A stretch of 64,000 bases of DNA, taken from Roseiarcus sp963813555. GTDB taxonomy: Bacteria > Pseudomonadota > Alphaproteobacteria > Rhizobiales > Beijerinckiaceae. The stretch lies in NCBI GenBank assembly GCA_963813555.1, contig CAWEZX010000011.1, positions 186,001 through 250,000 on the forward strand. Direction: 5' to 3'. The notes below the pieces were generated by a model that saw only the letters and a list, made by a program, of their open reading frames with translations, was not told the DNA's origin and ran no database searches. Of the stretch, positions 7,447-15,780 are shown one piece after another (within the stretch, counting starts at the first letter, position 1; every line of letters starts with the position of its first letter). Both the position numbers and the translations under genes were made by a program.

Positions 7447-8994
7447 TCAGCCGGACCTCGTCGGCTGACGCGGCAGATCGCGCAATTCGCGCTTGAGAAC
7501 CTTGCCGATCGCGCTGCGCGGCAGGCTATGCAGTATCCTCAGTTCGGAAAGGCGCTGGGTCTTGCCGACCCTGGCGTTCACCCACTCGAGCAGCGCCGGC
7601 CCGTCGACGCTCGCAGCGTTGCGGAGGGTGACGAAGCCGACCGGCGTTTCTCCCCAGCGTTCGGAGGGAACTCCGACCACCGCGGCCTCGACGACGTGCT
7701 CGTGGCGCGTGAGCTCGGCCTCGATGTCCGAGGGATAGATGTTGAAGCCGCCGGAGATGATGATGTCCTTGCTCCGATCGAGCAGGATCAGGAAGCCGTC
7801 CTCGTCGAAACGCCCGATATCCCCGGTGCGTATGAAACGCCGCCCTTCGGCGTCGCGCCACTCCGCCTCGCGGGTCTTCTCAGGCTGATTGTGGTATCCG
7901 GTCATGATTGCGTCGGAGCTTCCGACCACTTCCCCGATCTCTCCCTGCGCAACCTCACGGCCCTCCGCGTCGATGAGACGAATGTCGTGGCCGGGCATCG
8001 GCTGGCCGACGGTGTGCAGTTTGTGCGGAAACTCATGGGCGACAAGCATTGTCGAGCCGCCGCCTTCGGTCATGCCGTAGTATTCGACAAGGCCACCGGG
8101 CCAGCGGCTGAGGACGTCCGCCTTCAGCGCGGCGGAAAGAGGGGCGCTCGTCGAGAATTTCACGAGGTAGCTCGATAGGTCGTAGTCCCCGAAGTCCGGA
8201 CGCTCCATGATCCGGCGATATTGGACCGGGACCAGCATGGCATGGGTCACGCGGCGCTCCGCAGAGAGGCGAAGGAATTCCCCGGCATCGAATTTCGGCA
8301 GCAGAACCGCCGTTCCCCCATGCGCCAAAGTCGGAATGAATACGACGAGCGTGGTGTTCGAGTAGAGTGGCGTCGAGACGAGTGTCATCGCGCCCCTGTA
8401 TGAAGCGCGGGTGAACTGTCGCCAACGCATCTGATGGGGCTGGACGATGCCTTTGGGCGCGCCCGTCGTGCCGGACGAGTAGATGATGTTGAACGGCCAG
8501 TCTGGGCGAATCTCAGCCGCAGCCGGCTTCGCGCCCTCCGGCCCCAGCCAGCTCAGAAGGGGCTCGCCCGCGGCGCCGCCGTCGAGGGCGACCGGCTTTG
8601 AACGTCCTGCGCGCCCGACGCCTTCCAGAGCCTGTCCCGTCTCCCGGTCGAGGAACAGGATTTTCGCCCCGCAGTCCTCGATCATCATCGTGACGCTCGC
8701 CGTGGTCGAGGACGGCGCAAGCGGCGCGACCGCGGCTCCGGCCGCGAGGACGCCACAGAAGGCCGCCGCATAGGAGATCGAGGCCCGCGCGCAGATCGCC
8801 ACCGCTTCGCCCACGCCGACGCCGTCGCGCTGCAAAGCAAAGGCGATGCGATCCATGAGGGCGGCAAGCTCGCGATAAGTCAGGGTGGCGTCACCCTCGA
8901 TCAGCGCCGGATGCTCCGGGCGCTCGCGAGCGTGGGCGCGGATCAGGTCCGGGAAAGCGCCAAAATCCTTGGCGAGAAGCTCCTCGATGGACAT
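7447..8994 (-). CDS. Acyl-CoA synthetase (AMP-forming)
   Basis: A 515-residue class I adenylate-forming enzyme that activates a carboxylic acid to acyl-AMP and then acyl-CoA. The P-loop-like motif YSSGTTGAPKGIVQPH is at about residues 171-186, the A5 motif YYGMTEGG follows in the middle, then TGDIGRFDEDGFL (ATP ribose binding), the hinge DRSKDIIISGGFNIYPSDIE, and the A10 lysine near the C-terminus in RSAIGKVLKREL. Length is normal. The start ATG at 8994 lies only 3 bp after the smpB stop, and an 8-bp inverted repeat spans the stop codon (7446-7469). The substrate cannot be told from sequence. Flanking by duplicated smpB ends suggests the gene was inserted. Confidence 0.88.
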   Translation of the reverse strand: MSIEELLAKDFGAFPDLIRAHARERPEHPALIEGDATLTYRELAALMDRIAFALQRDGVGVGEAVAICARASISYAAAFCGVLAAGAAVAPLAPSSTTASVTMMIEDCGAKILFLDRETGQALEGVGRAGRSKPVALDGGAAGEPLLSWLGPEGAKPAAAEIRPDWPFNIIYSSGTTGAPKGIVQPHQMRWRQFTRASYRGAMTLVSTPLYSNTTLVVFIPTLAHGGTAVLLPKFDAGEFLRLSAERRVTHAMLVPVQYRRIMERPDFGDYDLSSYLVKFSTSAPLSAALKADVLSRWPGGLVEYYGMTEGGGSTMLVAHEFPHKLHTVGQPMPGHDIRLIDAEGREVAQGEIGEVVGSSDAIMTGYHNQPEKTREAEWRDAEGRRFIRTGDIGRFDEDGFLILLDRSKDIIISGGFNIYPSDIEAELTRHEHVVEAAVVGVPSERWGETPVGFVTLRNAASVDGPALLEWVNARVGKTQRLSELRILHSLPRSAIGKVLKRELRDLPRQPTRSG

Positions 8995-8997
8995 TCG

Positions 8998-9477
8998 CTA
9001 ACCTCGATCGCGCATCAACCTCGACTTGTCGCGGTTCCAGTCGCGCACTTTCTCGCTCTCACGCTTGTCGTGCAGCTTCTTGCCGCGGCCGAGCGCGATG
9101 GCGATCTTCGCTCGGCCCTTGGCGTTGAAGTAGATGCGGAGCGGAACGATGGTCATGCCTTCGCGCTCGACGCCTTTCGCCAGCTTGGCGATCTCCTTCG
9201 CGTGCAATAGCAGTTTGCGCGGACGTTTGGGCTCGTGGTTGAACCGGTTGGCTTGCAGGTATTCGGGAATGTTGGCGTTGTAGAGGACGATTTCGCCGTT
9301 GCGATCGACGGCGGCGTAGCTCTCGGCGACCGTCGCCTTGCCGGTCCGCAGCGACTTGACCTCCGGCCCGGTCAGCATCAAGCCGGCTTCGAACGTCTCG
9401 CCGATCTCATAGTCGTAACGAGCGCGCCGGTTGTCGGCTACGACCTTGTAGTTTGGCTTCTCCTTTTCGGCCGCCAT
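8998..9477 (-). CDS. smpB: SsrA-binding protein SmpB
   Basis: A 159-residue SmpB that binds tmRNA and delivers it to stalled ribosomes. The family pattern is complete: NRRARYDYEIGETFEAGLML, TGPEVKSLRTGKA, NIPEY, HEPKRPRKLLLH and LGRGKKLHDKRESEKVRDWNRD, with a basic C-terminal tail. It follows dapA with 8 bp between them, a neighbourhood typical of Hyphomicrobiales. Its 3' end is duplicated at 7350-7405. Confidence 0.97.
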   Translation of the reverse strand: MAAEKEKPNYKVVADNRRARYDYEIGETFEAGLMLTGPEVKSLRTGKATVAESYAAVDRNGEIVLYNANIPEYLQANRFNHEPKRPRKLLLHAKEIAKLAKGVEREGMTIVPLRIYFNAKGRAKIAIALGRGKKLHDKRESEKVRDWNRDKSRLMRDRG

Positions 9478-9485
9478 GTCAGGCC

Positions 9486-10379
9486 TTAAGCGTTCAGCAG
9501 GCCCGCATGGACCATGGCGCGGCGGATGAGCGCCTCGGTCGCCTGGCCAACCGGAACGAGCGGCAAGCGGGTCTCGTCCTGAATCCGGCCGAGCACGCTG
9601 AGCCCGTATTTGGCCCCGTTGACTCCCGGCTCGGCGAAGATTGCCGCGTGCAGCGGCGTCAGGCGGTCCTGGATCTTGAGCGCATGGCCCCAGTCGCCCT
9701 TGAAAGCCGCCTCCATCAACTCGGCGCAGAGCCCCGGCGCAACGTTCGCCGAAACCGAAATGCAGCCGTGCCCGCCTGCGGCCAGCGCCGCCAGCGCCGT
9801 CATGTCTTCGCCAGAAAGTTGGATAAAGTCCCCGCCCATCGCGTGCCGCTGGCGCGACACGCGCCCGACGTCGCCGGTCGCGTCCTTGACGCCGACGATA
9901 TTGGGCAGCTCGAAAAGCCGCTTCATTGTGTCGACCGACATATCGACGACGCTTCGCGGAGGGATATTATAAATGATGATCGGAATTCCGATCGCGTCGT
10001 TGACGGCCCTGAAGTGCTGGTAGAGGCCTTCCTGCGTCGGCTTGTTGTAATAGGGCGTGACGACCAGAACGGCGTCGGCGCCGCTTTGCTCGGCGTGGCG
10101 GGCGAGCTCGATCGCCTCGGCGGTATTGTTGGAGCCCGCGCCGGCGATCACCGGCGCCCGCCCGCGCGCTTCGTCGATGCAGATGTCGACGGCCCGTCGA
10201 TGCTCCTTATGCGTGAGCGTCGGGCTTTCTCCGGTTGTTCCGACCGGCACCAGCCCATGCGAGCCGGAGGAGATCTGCCAGTCGATCAGCGCGCGGTAAG
10301 CCGGCTCGTCGATTTCTCCGTCTTTGAACGGGGTGACCAGCGCTGTCATCGACCCGTGAAACTTCGCCCGCTTTTCCAT
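9486..10379 (-). CDS. dapA: 4-hydroxy-tetrahydrodipicolinate synthase
   Basis: DapA condenses pyruvate with aspartate semialdehyde in lysine and diaminopimelate synthesis. The Schiff-base lysine is in VGVKDATGD, the catalytic tyrosine in IIYNIPPRS, and the substrate-binding GTTGESPTL motif is near residue 45. I chose the ATG at 10379 (MEKRAKFHGSMTALVTPF), which gives the usual 297 residues; the open frame extends further upstream but encodes only a shadow of the intergenic region. It is divergent from the lytic transglycosylase gene, with a 278-bp shared upstream region. Confidence 0.96.
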   Translation of the reverse strand: MEKRAKFHGSMTALVTPFKDGEIDEPAYRALIDWQISSGSHGLVPVGTTGESPTLTHKEHRRAVDICIDEARGRAPVIAGAGSNNTAEAIELARHAEQSGADAVLVVTPYYNKPTQEGLYQHFRAVNDAIGIPIIIYNIPPRSVVDMSVDTMKRLFELPNIVGVKDATGDVGRVSRQRHAMGGDFIQLSGEDMTALAALAAGGHGCISVSANVAPGLCAELMEAAFKGDWGHALKIQDRLTPLHAAIFAEPGVNGAKYGLSVLGRIQDETRLPLVPVGQATEALIRRAMVHAGLLNA

Positions 10380-10657
10380 GCCTCTCGCCCAACTGGTCTC
10401 GCGCCCCTTCGATTCCGGTCGACAGCGCGCTGGCGGACACATAGCCCTGACGCGCCGCCGGCGAAAGGGGTTGGAGCTGTCGGCGATCCGGTCGAATCGC
10501 CCACAGCTCCGCGCTTCTTTGATTTCACGCGCTTTTCGCGAAAAACCGGTTCCCACTTTTTCGCAGCGCGCCCTGGGCGCCGAGCGTCATGGTTTAGATC
10601 TTGGTTTACACCTTGGTCACCAAGATCGGTCCATCCTCGTTTCAGAGGACTGGACCT

Positions 10658-12958
10658 ATGAAGATGTTCCGATTCGGCCCGCTTCTGGCCCTTGGCGGCG
10701 CTGCTTGCCTGATTGCCTGGACGCCTCAGGGGCGACCGCCGCCGCCCGCGGTCGCGGCGCTGGATCGCGCCTCCGGTCCGCGCTTCGACGCCCCGCCCAC
10801 AGAAACCGCAACTGTCACTGGCGCGGCGCGATCGGCGATAGATGCGCGGACGACCATCGGGGATGGATTCGCTTCCTTCGCCGGCGCCGAGCCTTCTGCC
10901 GGTCCCGCGCCGCCGCCCGAGGCTGACCTGAGCGACGCCCAACTGGCGGCGCAATTCGCCTATGCAGACATCTCAGGCGCATCGTCGCCGCCCACGGCCA
11001 GCAGCCCATCCCCCGCCGAGCCCGCCCCGCCCGCTGCGCCTGCGGCAGAGTCCGCGCCAAGTCCGGCCTCGCCACAGGCGTCTCCGCACAGTTCCGAGGC
11101 CGTGATCCTGTACAAGAAGGGCGACGTCGCGGGCCTCATGGCGCTCGCCGCTGCCGCCAATGACGCGGCCGAGCGATCGGCGCTCGAATGGGCGTCTTTG
11201 CGCGCCGACGGGCGCCCATCCTTCGAGTCGCTCGCCACCTTCCTTGAGGCTCATCCGAACTGGCCAAGCCGCGGCTGGATTCGCCAGCGGCAGGAAGCCG
11301 ATCTCGCTGCTCATCCGCGGCCGCCGGCGGAGGTCGCCACATATTTCGCCGACGACCCGCCGCAATCGAACGGGGGCAAGATCGCCGCGGCGCGCGCGGC
11401 GCTGGCGACGGGCCACGGCGAGGAGGCGTCGCAAATCATCCGCGCCTTGTGGCGCGAAGGCAATCTCGACGCCCTGACCGAGAGCGTGGTCTTGCGCGAA
11501 TTCGGCGCTTCGCTCACCAAGGCCGACCATGTGTATCGGGCCAACCGCCTGCTCTACGCCGGTTACGTCGGCGCTGGCGCCCGCGCTGCGGCCCTCGCCG
11601 GTCCCGAGGTCTTGGCGCTCGCCCAAGCCCGCATCGAGGCGGCTCGCGCGCCGGTGAGTGTGGCGTCGCTCAGGGCGGTTCCATCGGCTTTGCGCAACGA
11701 TCCCGGTCTCCTGTTCTCCAGGATCCAGTACGCCCGCCGCGCAGGGCGCGTGTATGAGGCGGCGGTCATGCTGAGTCTCGCGCCGCACGATCGCGCCGCG
11801 CTCGTCAATCCGGATCGATGGTGGAGCGAGCGAAAGATGATCGCCCTCGCGCTCCTGGACCTCGACGAGCCGCGACTTGCTTTTGAAGTCTGCGATCAGA
11901 CCGTTCGGCCCGACTCGTCCGAGGCTGAGGTCGACGCGGCCTTCCACGCCGGCTGGATCGCCTTGCGCTTCCTTCACGACGCTCCCTTAGCCGCGAAGCG
12001 TTTTGCTTTCGCGGCCGAGGCGGCCGAGAATCCCTTGTCCGTCGCCCGCGCCGCCTATTGGCAGGGGCGAGCCGCCGAGGCGATGGGTAACTCCGAGGCC
12101 GCCAAGAGCTTCTACGCGCGCGCCGCCAGCGAACCGATCGCCTATTACGGCCAGCTGGCCGCGCAACGTCTCGGCCAGACCCGCCTCGCCTTGCGCCCGC
12201 CCGTTGCGCCCGCCGAGGGCGATCGGCGCGACAAGGCGGTCCGCGCAGTCCAGGCGCTCTATGCCGATGGGCTCGACGATCTCGCCTCGGGGCTCGCCTT
12301 CGACGCCGCGCGGCAATGGCGCGATGAGTTGCAGCTTGCCGCGATGGCCGAGGTGGTGAAGCGACAAGACGACGCAGGCGTCCAAGTTCAATTCGCCAAG
12401 ATCGCCGTGATGCGAGGCCACCCCCTTGAGGCCATGGCGTTTCCGGCTGTCGGCATGCCGGCGTTCGTGCCGCTGTCCGGCTCCGCGGACCTCCCCACCG
12501 TCTATGCGGTCGCCCGGCAGGAAAGCGAATTCATCTGGCATTCGTCGTCGGGAGCGGGGGCGAAAGGTCTGATGCAGATGCTTCCATCGACCGCCGCCGT
12601 GACCGCGCGGCGCGCCGGCCTCGAATTCGACTACGCCCGCCTCATCGTCGATCCGGCCTTCAACACGCAGCTCGGGGCAGCGCTCTTGGGTCAGTTGATC
12701 GAAGACGAACGCGGCTCGCGCGAACTCGCGTTCGCCGCTTACAACGCGGGCCCGGGTCGTGTCGCCCAGTGGATCGCCGCGCACGGCGACCCGCGCGATG
12801 GGACGGTCGATCTCGTCGACTGGATCGAGCGCATTCCGTTCGACGAAACGCGGGATTACGTCCAAAGGGTCAGCGAAAACCTTCGCGTTTATCGTCAGCG
12901 CTTCGCGGAAGACAAGCCGGCGCCGCCGCCTGTGTCGGCGCGAGTCGCCCGAGAGTAG
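10658..12958 (+). CDS. Soluble lytic murein transglycosylase (Slt70-type)
   Basis: The start ATG at 10658 is preceded by an AGAGGA ribosome binding site and opens an N-terminal hydrophobic segment (FGPLLALGGAACLIAW), so the protein is exported. A long Ala/Pro-rich linker leads to a helical superhelix domain and then the C-terminal SLT domain: catalytic glutamate in VARQESEF, followed by GAKGLMQMLPSTA and AFAAYNAGPGRV. It cleaves peptidoglycan between MurNAc and GlcNAc with 1,6-anhydro product formation. The 766-residue length fits alphaproteobacterial Slt proteins. Its position divergent from dapA is common in Hyphomicrobiales. Confidence 0.92.
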   Translation: MKMFRFGPLLALGGAACLIAWTPQGRPPPPAVAALDRASGPRFDAPPTETATVTGAARSAIDARTTIGDGFASFAGAEPSAGPAPPPEADLSDAQLAAQFAYADISGASSPPTASSPSPAEPAPPAAPAAESAPSPASPQASPHSSEAVILYKKGDVAGLMALAAAANDAAERSALEWASLRADGRPSFESLATFLEAHPNWPSRGWIRQRQEADLAAHPRPPAEVATYFADDPPQSNGGKIAAARAALATGHGEEASQIIRALWREGNLDALTESVVLREFGASLTKADHVYRANRLLYAGYVGAGARAAALAGPEVLALAQARIEAARAPVSVASLRAVPSALRNDPGLLFSRIQYARRAGRVYEAAVMLSLAPHDRAALVNPDRWWSERKMIALALLDLDEPRLAFEVCDQTVRPDSSEAEVDAAFHAGWIALRFLHDAPLAAKRFAFAAEAAENPLSVARAAYWQGRAAEAMGNSEAAKSFYARAASEPIAYYGQLAAQRLGQTRLALRPPVAPAEGDRRDKAVRAVQALYADGLDDLASGLAFDAARQWRDELQLAAMAEVVKRQDDAGVQVQFAKIAVMRGHPLEAMAFPAVGMPAFVPLSGSADLPTVYAVARQESEFIWHSSSGAGAKGLMQMLPSTAAVTARRAGLEFDYARLIVDPAFNTQLGAALLGQLIEDERGSRELAFAAYNAGPGRVAQWIAAHGDPRDGTVDLVDWIERIPFDETRDYVQRVSENLRVYRQRFAEDKPAPPPVSARVARE

Positions 12959-13051
12959 CGACGTCCCCTGCCGGTTCATGTCGTAATTCGGAACTTTCCG
13001 TGCCATAACTTTGTTTCGGGGCTGCTCTCGTAATCAAGAAAGGGACAGAAC

Positions 13052-13384
13052 ATGGACAAGACCATCATGGGCCTGCTTGGGGGCGCCTCAGCGTTAGCCC
13101 TTCTTGGAGGCATCCAGGCGTCGGCTGCGTCCGCGCTCGATGAAGTCAATATGTTGCAACCCGCTCGCTCATTTGCCGAGTTGCTGGACCCTATTCCGAA
13201 TGCTGAGAACGTTCTGCGAGCCGAGAACGAACGCGCGGCCGACGCCAGTGTCGCGGAAGAAAAGCCGATCGTAGTGGCTCAATATCACCATCACCATCAT
13301 CATCACCACCACTATTACCACCACCATCACCACCATCACCATCATTACCATCATCATTACCACCACCACCATCACTACTACTGA
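13052..13384 (+). CDS. Secreted histidine-rich protein
   Basis: A 110-residue protein with a signal peptide (MDKTIMGLLGGASALALLGG..AAS), a short acidic middle region, and a C-terminal tail made almost only of His and Tyr: 26 His in runs of 9, 9, 3 and 5 separated by Tyr. The ribosome binding site AAAGGGA stands upstream of the ATG. His codons alternate between CAC and CAT, so the tail is not a pure triplet expansion. A periplasmic metal-binding or buffering role (Ni, Zn or Cu) is inferred from composition only. It lies between slt and a convergent hypothetical gene. Confidence 0.8.
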   Translation: MDKTIMGLLGGASALALLGGIQASAASALDEVNMLQPARSFAELLDPIPNAENVLRAENERAADASVAEEKPIVVAQYHHHHHHHHHYYHHHHHHHHHYHHHYHHHHHYY

Positions 13385-13477
13385 GGTCACGGCTCCACGC
13401 GCGCGCCGAGGGTCGTGCGCGCCGTTGTTATGAGCTCACGACGGTCTTGGAGAAGGTGTTCGGGAAAGTAGCCTCGC

Positions 13478-14203
13478 TCAGCGGCGCCGCTTGGCCTTTT
13501 CGCTCGCGGCGCCGAGAATATGCCTGTAAGTGCCGTCGAAAACCGTGTTCGTCGCCGACGTCCATTCCGTCTCGGCGGATAAAGTGCTTCGGCTTTGAAA
13601 GATCCGCCGCGACTGCAGTTCGCGCTCGGCGGCCTCCTCGTCCGACATCGGGACGAGGTCGAACGTCGCCTCCTCGGGCACGACAAGGATTTGCGCGAAT
13701 GGCTCACCGAATCGGAAAATATGGGCTTTCCCCTCGGGCGGCGATTTGAACACCAGGAAAAAGATCATGGGCCACCACCGACGTATGAGCGCCGGCACTG
13801 CAATCGGGGTCGTGTGCGTCGGGTCGGTGTAGAAACGCGGGTGCGGCTCCGTCCGCACCGCCCAGCCTTCGTCGACCTTGAGATCAAGCGACAGCTGGTA
13901 GGTGTAATAGAGATCGCCGAAGGCGCGGAACGGCGGCCATTCGCCTCCCTGCCCTTCGGGCGGCGGCCCGAAATCGCCGTCAAGCGTAAGCTTCCCTTCG
14001 CTTACGCTCACGCGGAGCTCGTTTTGATACGGATAGAACAACTCGATTCCGTAACGCGCCCCTTCCGAGAACGGAAGACAGTGCCACGCTTGCTCCATCG
14101 ATCCGTCTTTTCGAGGCTGACGTTCGCCGCCCCAGCCGGGGACTTCGAGCTTTGTTCGCCGCGGATTAAGAGCTGGAGTAAACGACCGATACTTGACCTG
14201 CAT
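13478..14203 (-). CDS. Conserved hypothetical protein (possibly DUF6065)
   Basis: A 241-residue soluble protein without signal peptide. I chose the ATG at 14203; the frame extends 7 codons further to a TTG. Visible features are GIELFYPYQNELRV, a Trp-rich segment IRRWWPMIFFLVFKSPPEGKAHI, and PFAQILVVPEE near residue 180. It resembles proteins annotated as DUF6065 in polysaccharide or peptide loci, but I recognise it only weakly. It lies downstream of the GT61 gene on the same strand (93 bp gap) and may work with it. Confidence 0.6.
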   Translation of the reverse strand: MQVKYRSFTPALNPRRTKLEVPGWGGERQPRKDGSMEQAWHCLPFSEGARYGIELFYPYQNELRVSVSEGKLTLDGDFGPPPEGQGGEWPPFRAFGDLYYTYQLSLDLKVDEGWAVRTEPHPRFYTDPTHTTPIAVPALIRRWWPMIFFLVFKSPPEGKAHIFRFGEPFAQILVVPEEATFDLVPMSDEEAAERELQSRRIFQSRSTLSAETEWTSATNTVFDGTYRHILGAASEKAKRRR

Positions 14204-14296
14204 AGGCGAGCCACCCTGCCGCAATTCCGCATTTCATGCGGAGTTGCGACCTTCGTTCCAGCGAAGCGAGTTCGAGTTCCGGGTCGAAACTGCGCT

Positions 14297-15625
14297 CTAT
14301 TCGCCCCGGCGTCCAACCAATGCCTCGACGGTCTCGACCAGCTTCGGAATGTCGACCGCGTAAGAGAAGGGCGAGTCCTTCATGTGCCGAGGCATGCTGG
14401 CCAGGACCTCGACGGATTGCCGCTGGAACAGGACGATGTGTTCAAGCCCCAGCATGGCGCAGAAATGCGAGGACCACGGGTCGTGCTGGCCCTCGGCGAT
14501 GATCTCTACGATCTTCGTTTGCGGCGAACAGAAGTACGCGTTCGCTAAGGCGGCGCCGAACTCGCAGACGATGATCTCGGCCTGTGCGAACAGAAGCGCC
14601 TGTTCGTCGAACTTGAGCTTGTCCGCCTGGATCGCGACGAAACCAAGGGGTTTGAGCGCCTCGATCATCGCCGCGCGATTGGTGACGTTCCGGCTGTTTG
14701 ACGAGCCGCGGCAGATGAGCACGCGCGGAGGCGTGCTCATCGCGGCTCCGTGCTTTCGCACGTTGGCGAGGATTCGCCCAAACGCCTCGCGGCTCTGCGG
14801 ATGCGCGTTCTGGCAGCTGAGACCGTTGAACCTGTTGGAAGTGATCGCATGTTCGAGAAAGACGGGTCTTGGCCCGATCTCGCGAATGAGGCCCTGCGGG
14901 ATCTCGAGCCGGGCGAGCAGAGCCCGCTGCCACGGCCGCAACGTCCAGGTCAGCATCGGGACGCCCATTTTCGCGCCGAGATCGATCAGCGGCACGATAT
15001 CGTGCAGATAGTGGCCGTAATTGTGCTTGTCCGAACCCGCGATGAGCAGATGCTCGCCGGCAATAACGGGCGCGCGCGCGAGCCGCTCGAGTTGCAGCCG
15101 GCGCGCGCGCGTCCCGTCCTGCAGCTGCCGGTCGACGATCGCCTTGACCGACGACAGAAATCCCTCCTGAAACGGGACAATGAACGAGTGGCGCCAGATT
15201 TGGCCCTCGGGCGAAATGAGCAGGCCAAACGCTGGAAACCAGTATTGATCGACCAGATGCTCGAGCATCAACGCCGGCGCATGGACGGCATGATCGATAT
15301 AGTGGCGGCGCTCGTCGTTCCTCGAATTGACGCTGAGCGGATGGATTCTCGTCTGGTACTGGGAAGGCGCGACGACCTGGCATTGCGCGAGCGGGGGCGG
15401 CAAGCGCCCCTCGTAGGGAACAAGCGCGAGATTTGTCGTCTGGTCGACAGCGACCGGAAGTCCCTCGCTGGACGAAGGCAGCGCGTCGCGCAAGCGGCGC
15501 CGGAGATTCCGCCATGGCGTGCGGACGGCGTCGCGCCAGGCCGCGTGCAGCGATCGGTTGATACGAACAAGCTTTTCGTTCTCGACTCGGCCGCGCGCCA
15601 CGCCGCTCCGCTGGGTGTTCAACAA
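14297..15625 (-). CDS. Glycosyltransferase family 61 protein
   Basis: The C-terminal half shows the GT61 pattern: KHNYGHYLHDIVPLI near the middle, a cluster of the type PRVLICRGSSNSRNVTNR, and EIIVCEFGAALANAYF followed by KIVEIIAE. The family transfers sugars in capsule, exopolysaccharide or glycoprotein assembly. The start is uncertain: no ATG occurs near the N-terminus, and the frame opens with TTG codons at 15625; a GTG at 15601 is an alternative. The only likely partner visible nearby is the hypothetical gene downstream. Confidence 0.8.
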   Translation of the reverse strand: MLNTQRSGVARGRVENEKLVRINRSLHAAWRDAVRTPWRNLRRRLRDALPSSSEGLPVAVDQTTNLALVPYEGRLPPPLAQCQVVAPSQYQTRIHPLSVNSRNDERRHYIDHAVHAPALMLEHLVDQYWFPAFGLLISPEGQIWRHSFIVPFQEGFLSSVKAIVDRQLQDGTRARRLQLERLARAPVIAGEHLLIAGSDKHNYGHYLHDIVPLIDLGAKMGVPMLTWTLRPWQRALLARLEIPQGLIREIGPRPVFLEHAITSNRFNGLSCQNAHPQSREAFGRILANVRKHGAAMSTPPRVLICRGSSNSRNVTNRAAMIEALKPLGFVAIQADKLKFDEQALLFAQAEIIVCEFGAALANAYFCSPQTKIVEIIAEGQHDPWSSHFCAMLGLEHIVLFQRQSVEVLASMPRHMKDSPFSYAVDIPKLVETVEALVGRRGE

Positions 15626-15780
15626 GTTCGGATCCTACTCCAATAGCGAGGCCCTCGCCCGCCCGCCTCAGCCGCGGGTCTATGCCTGAACGCGCCGGCA
15701 GCGACAAGGGCGGCTTATCCACTGCCATCAGGCCAGCCTGCGTGACTTTGCCCAGTTCGGAGTTTAGCTCCGATAAGGTC

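Noticed and set aside
7446..7469. Perfect 8-bp inverted repeat at the acyl-CoA ligase stop as terminator
   Set aside because: No T-run follows in the direction of transcription; only weak support.
10601..10657. Upstream extension of the transglycosylase frame
   Set aside because: The ATG at 10658 has a good ribosome binding site and starts the signal peptide; the extension has none.
13169..13390. Minus-strand ORF rich in Met and Val opposite the His-rich gene
   Set aside because: It is the complement of CAC/CAT codons; the plus-strand frame has a ribosome binding site and signal peptide.
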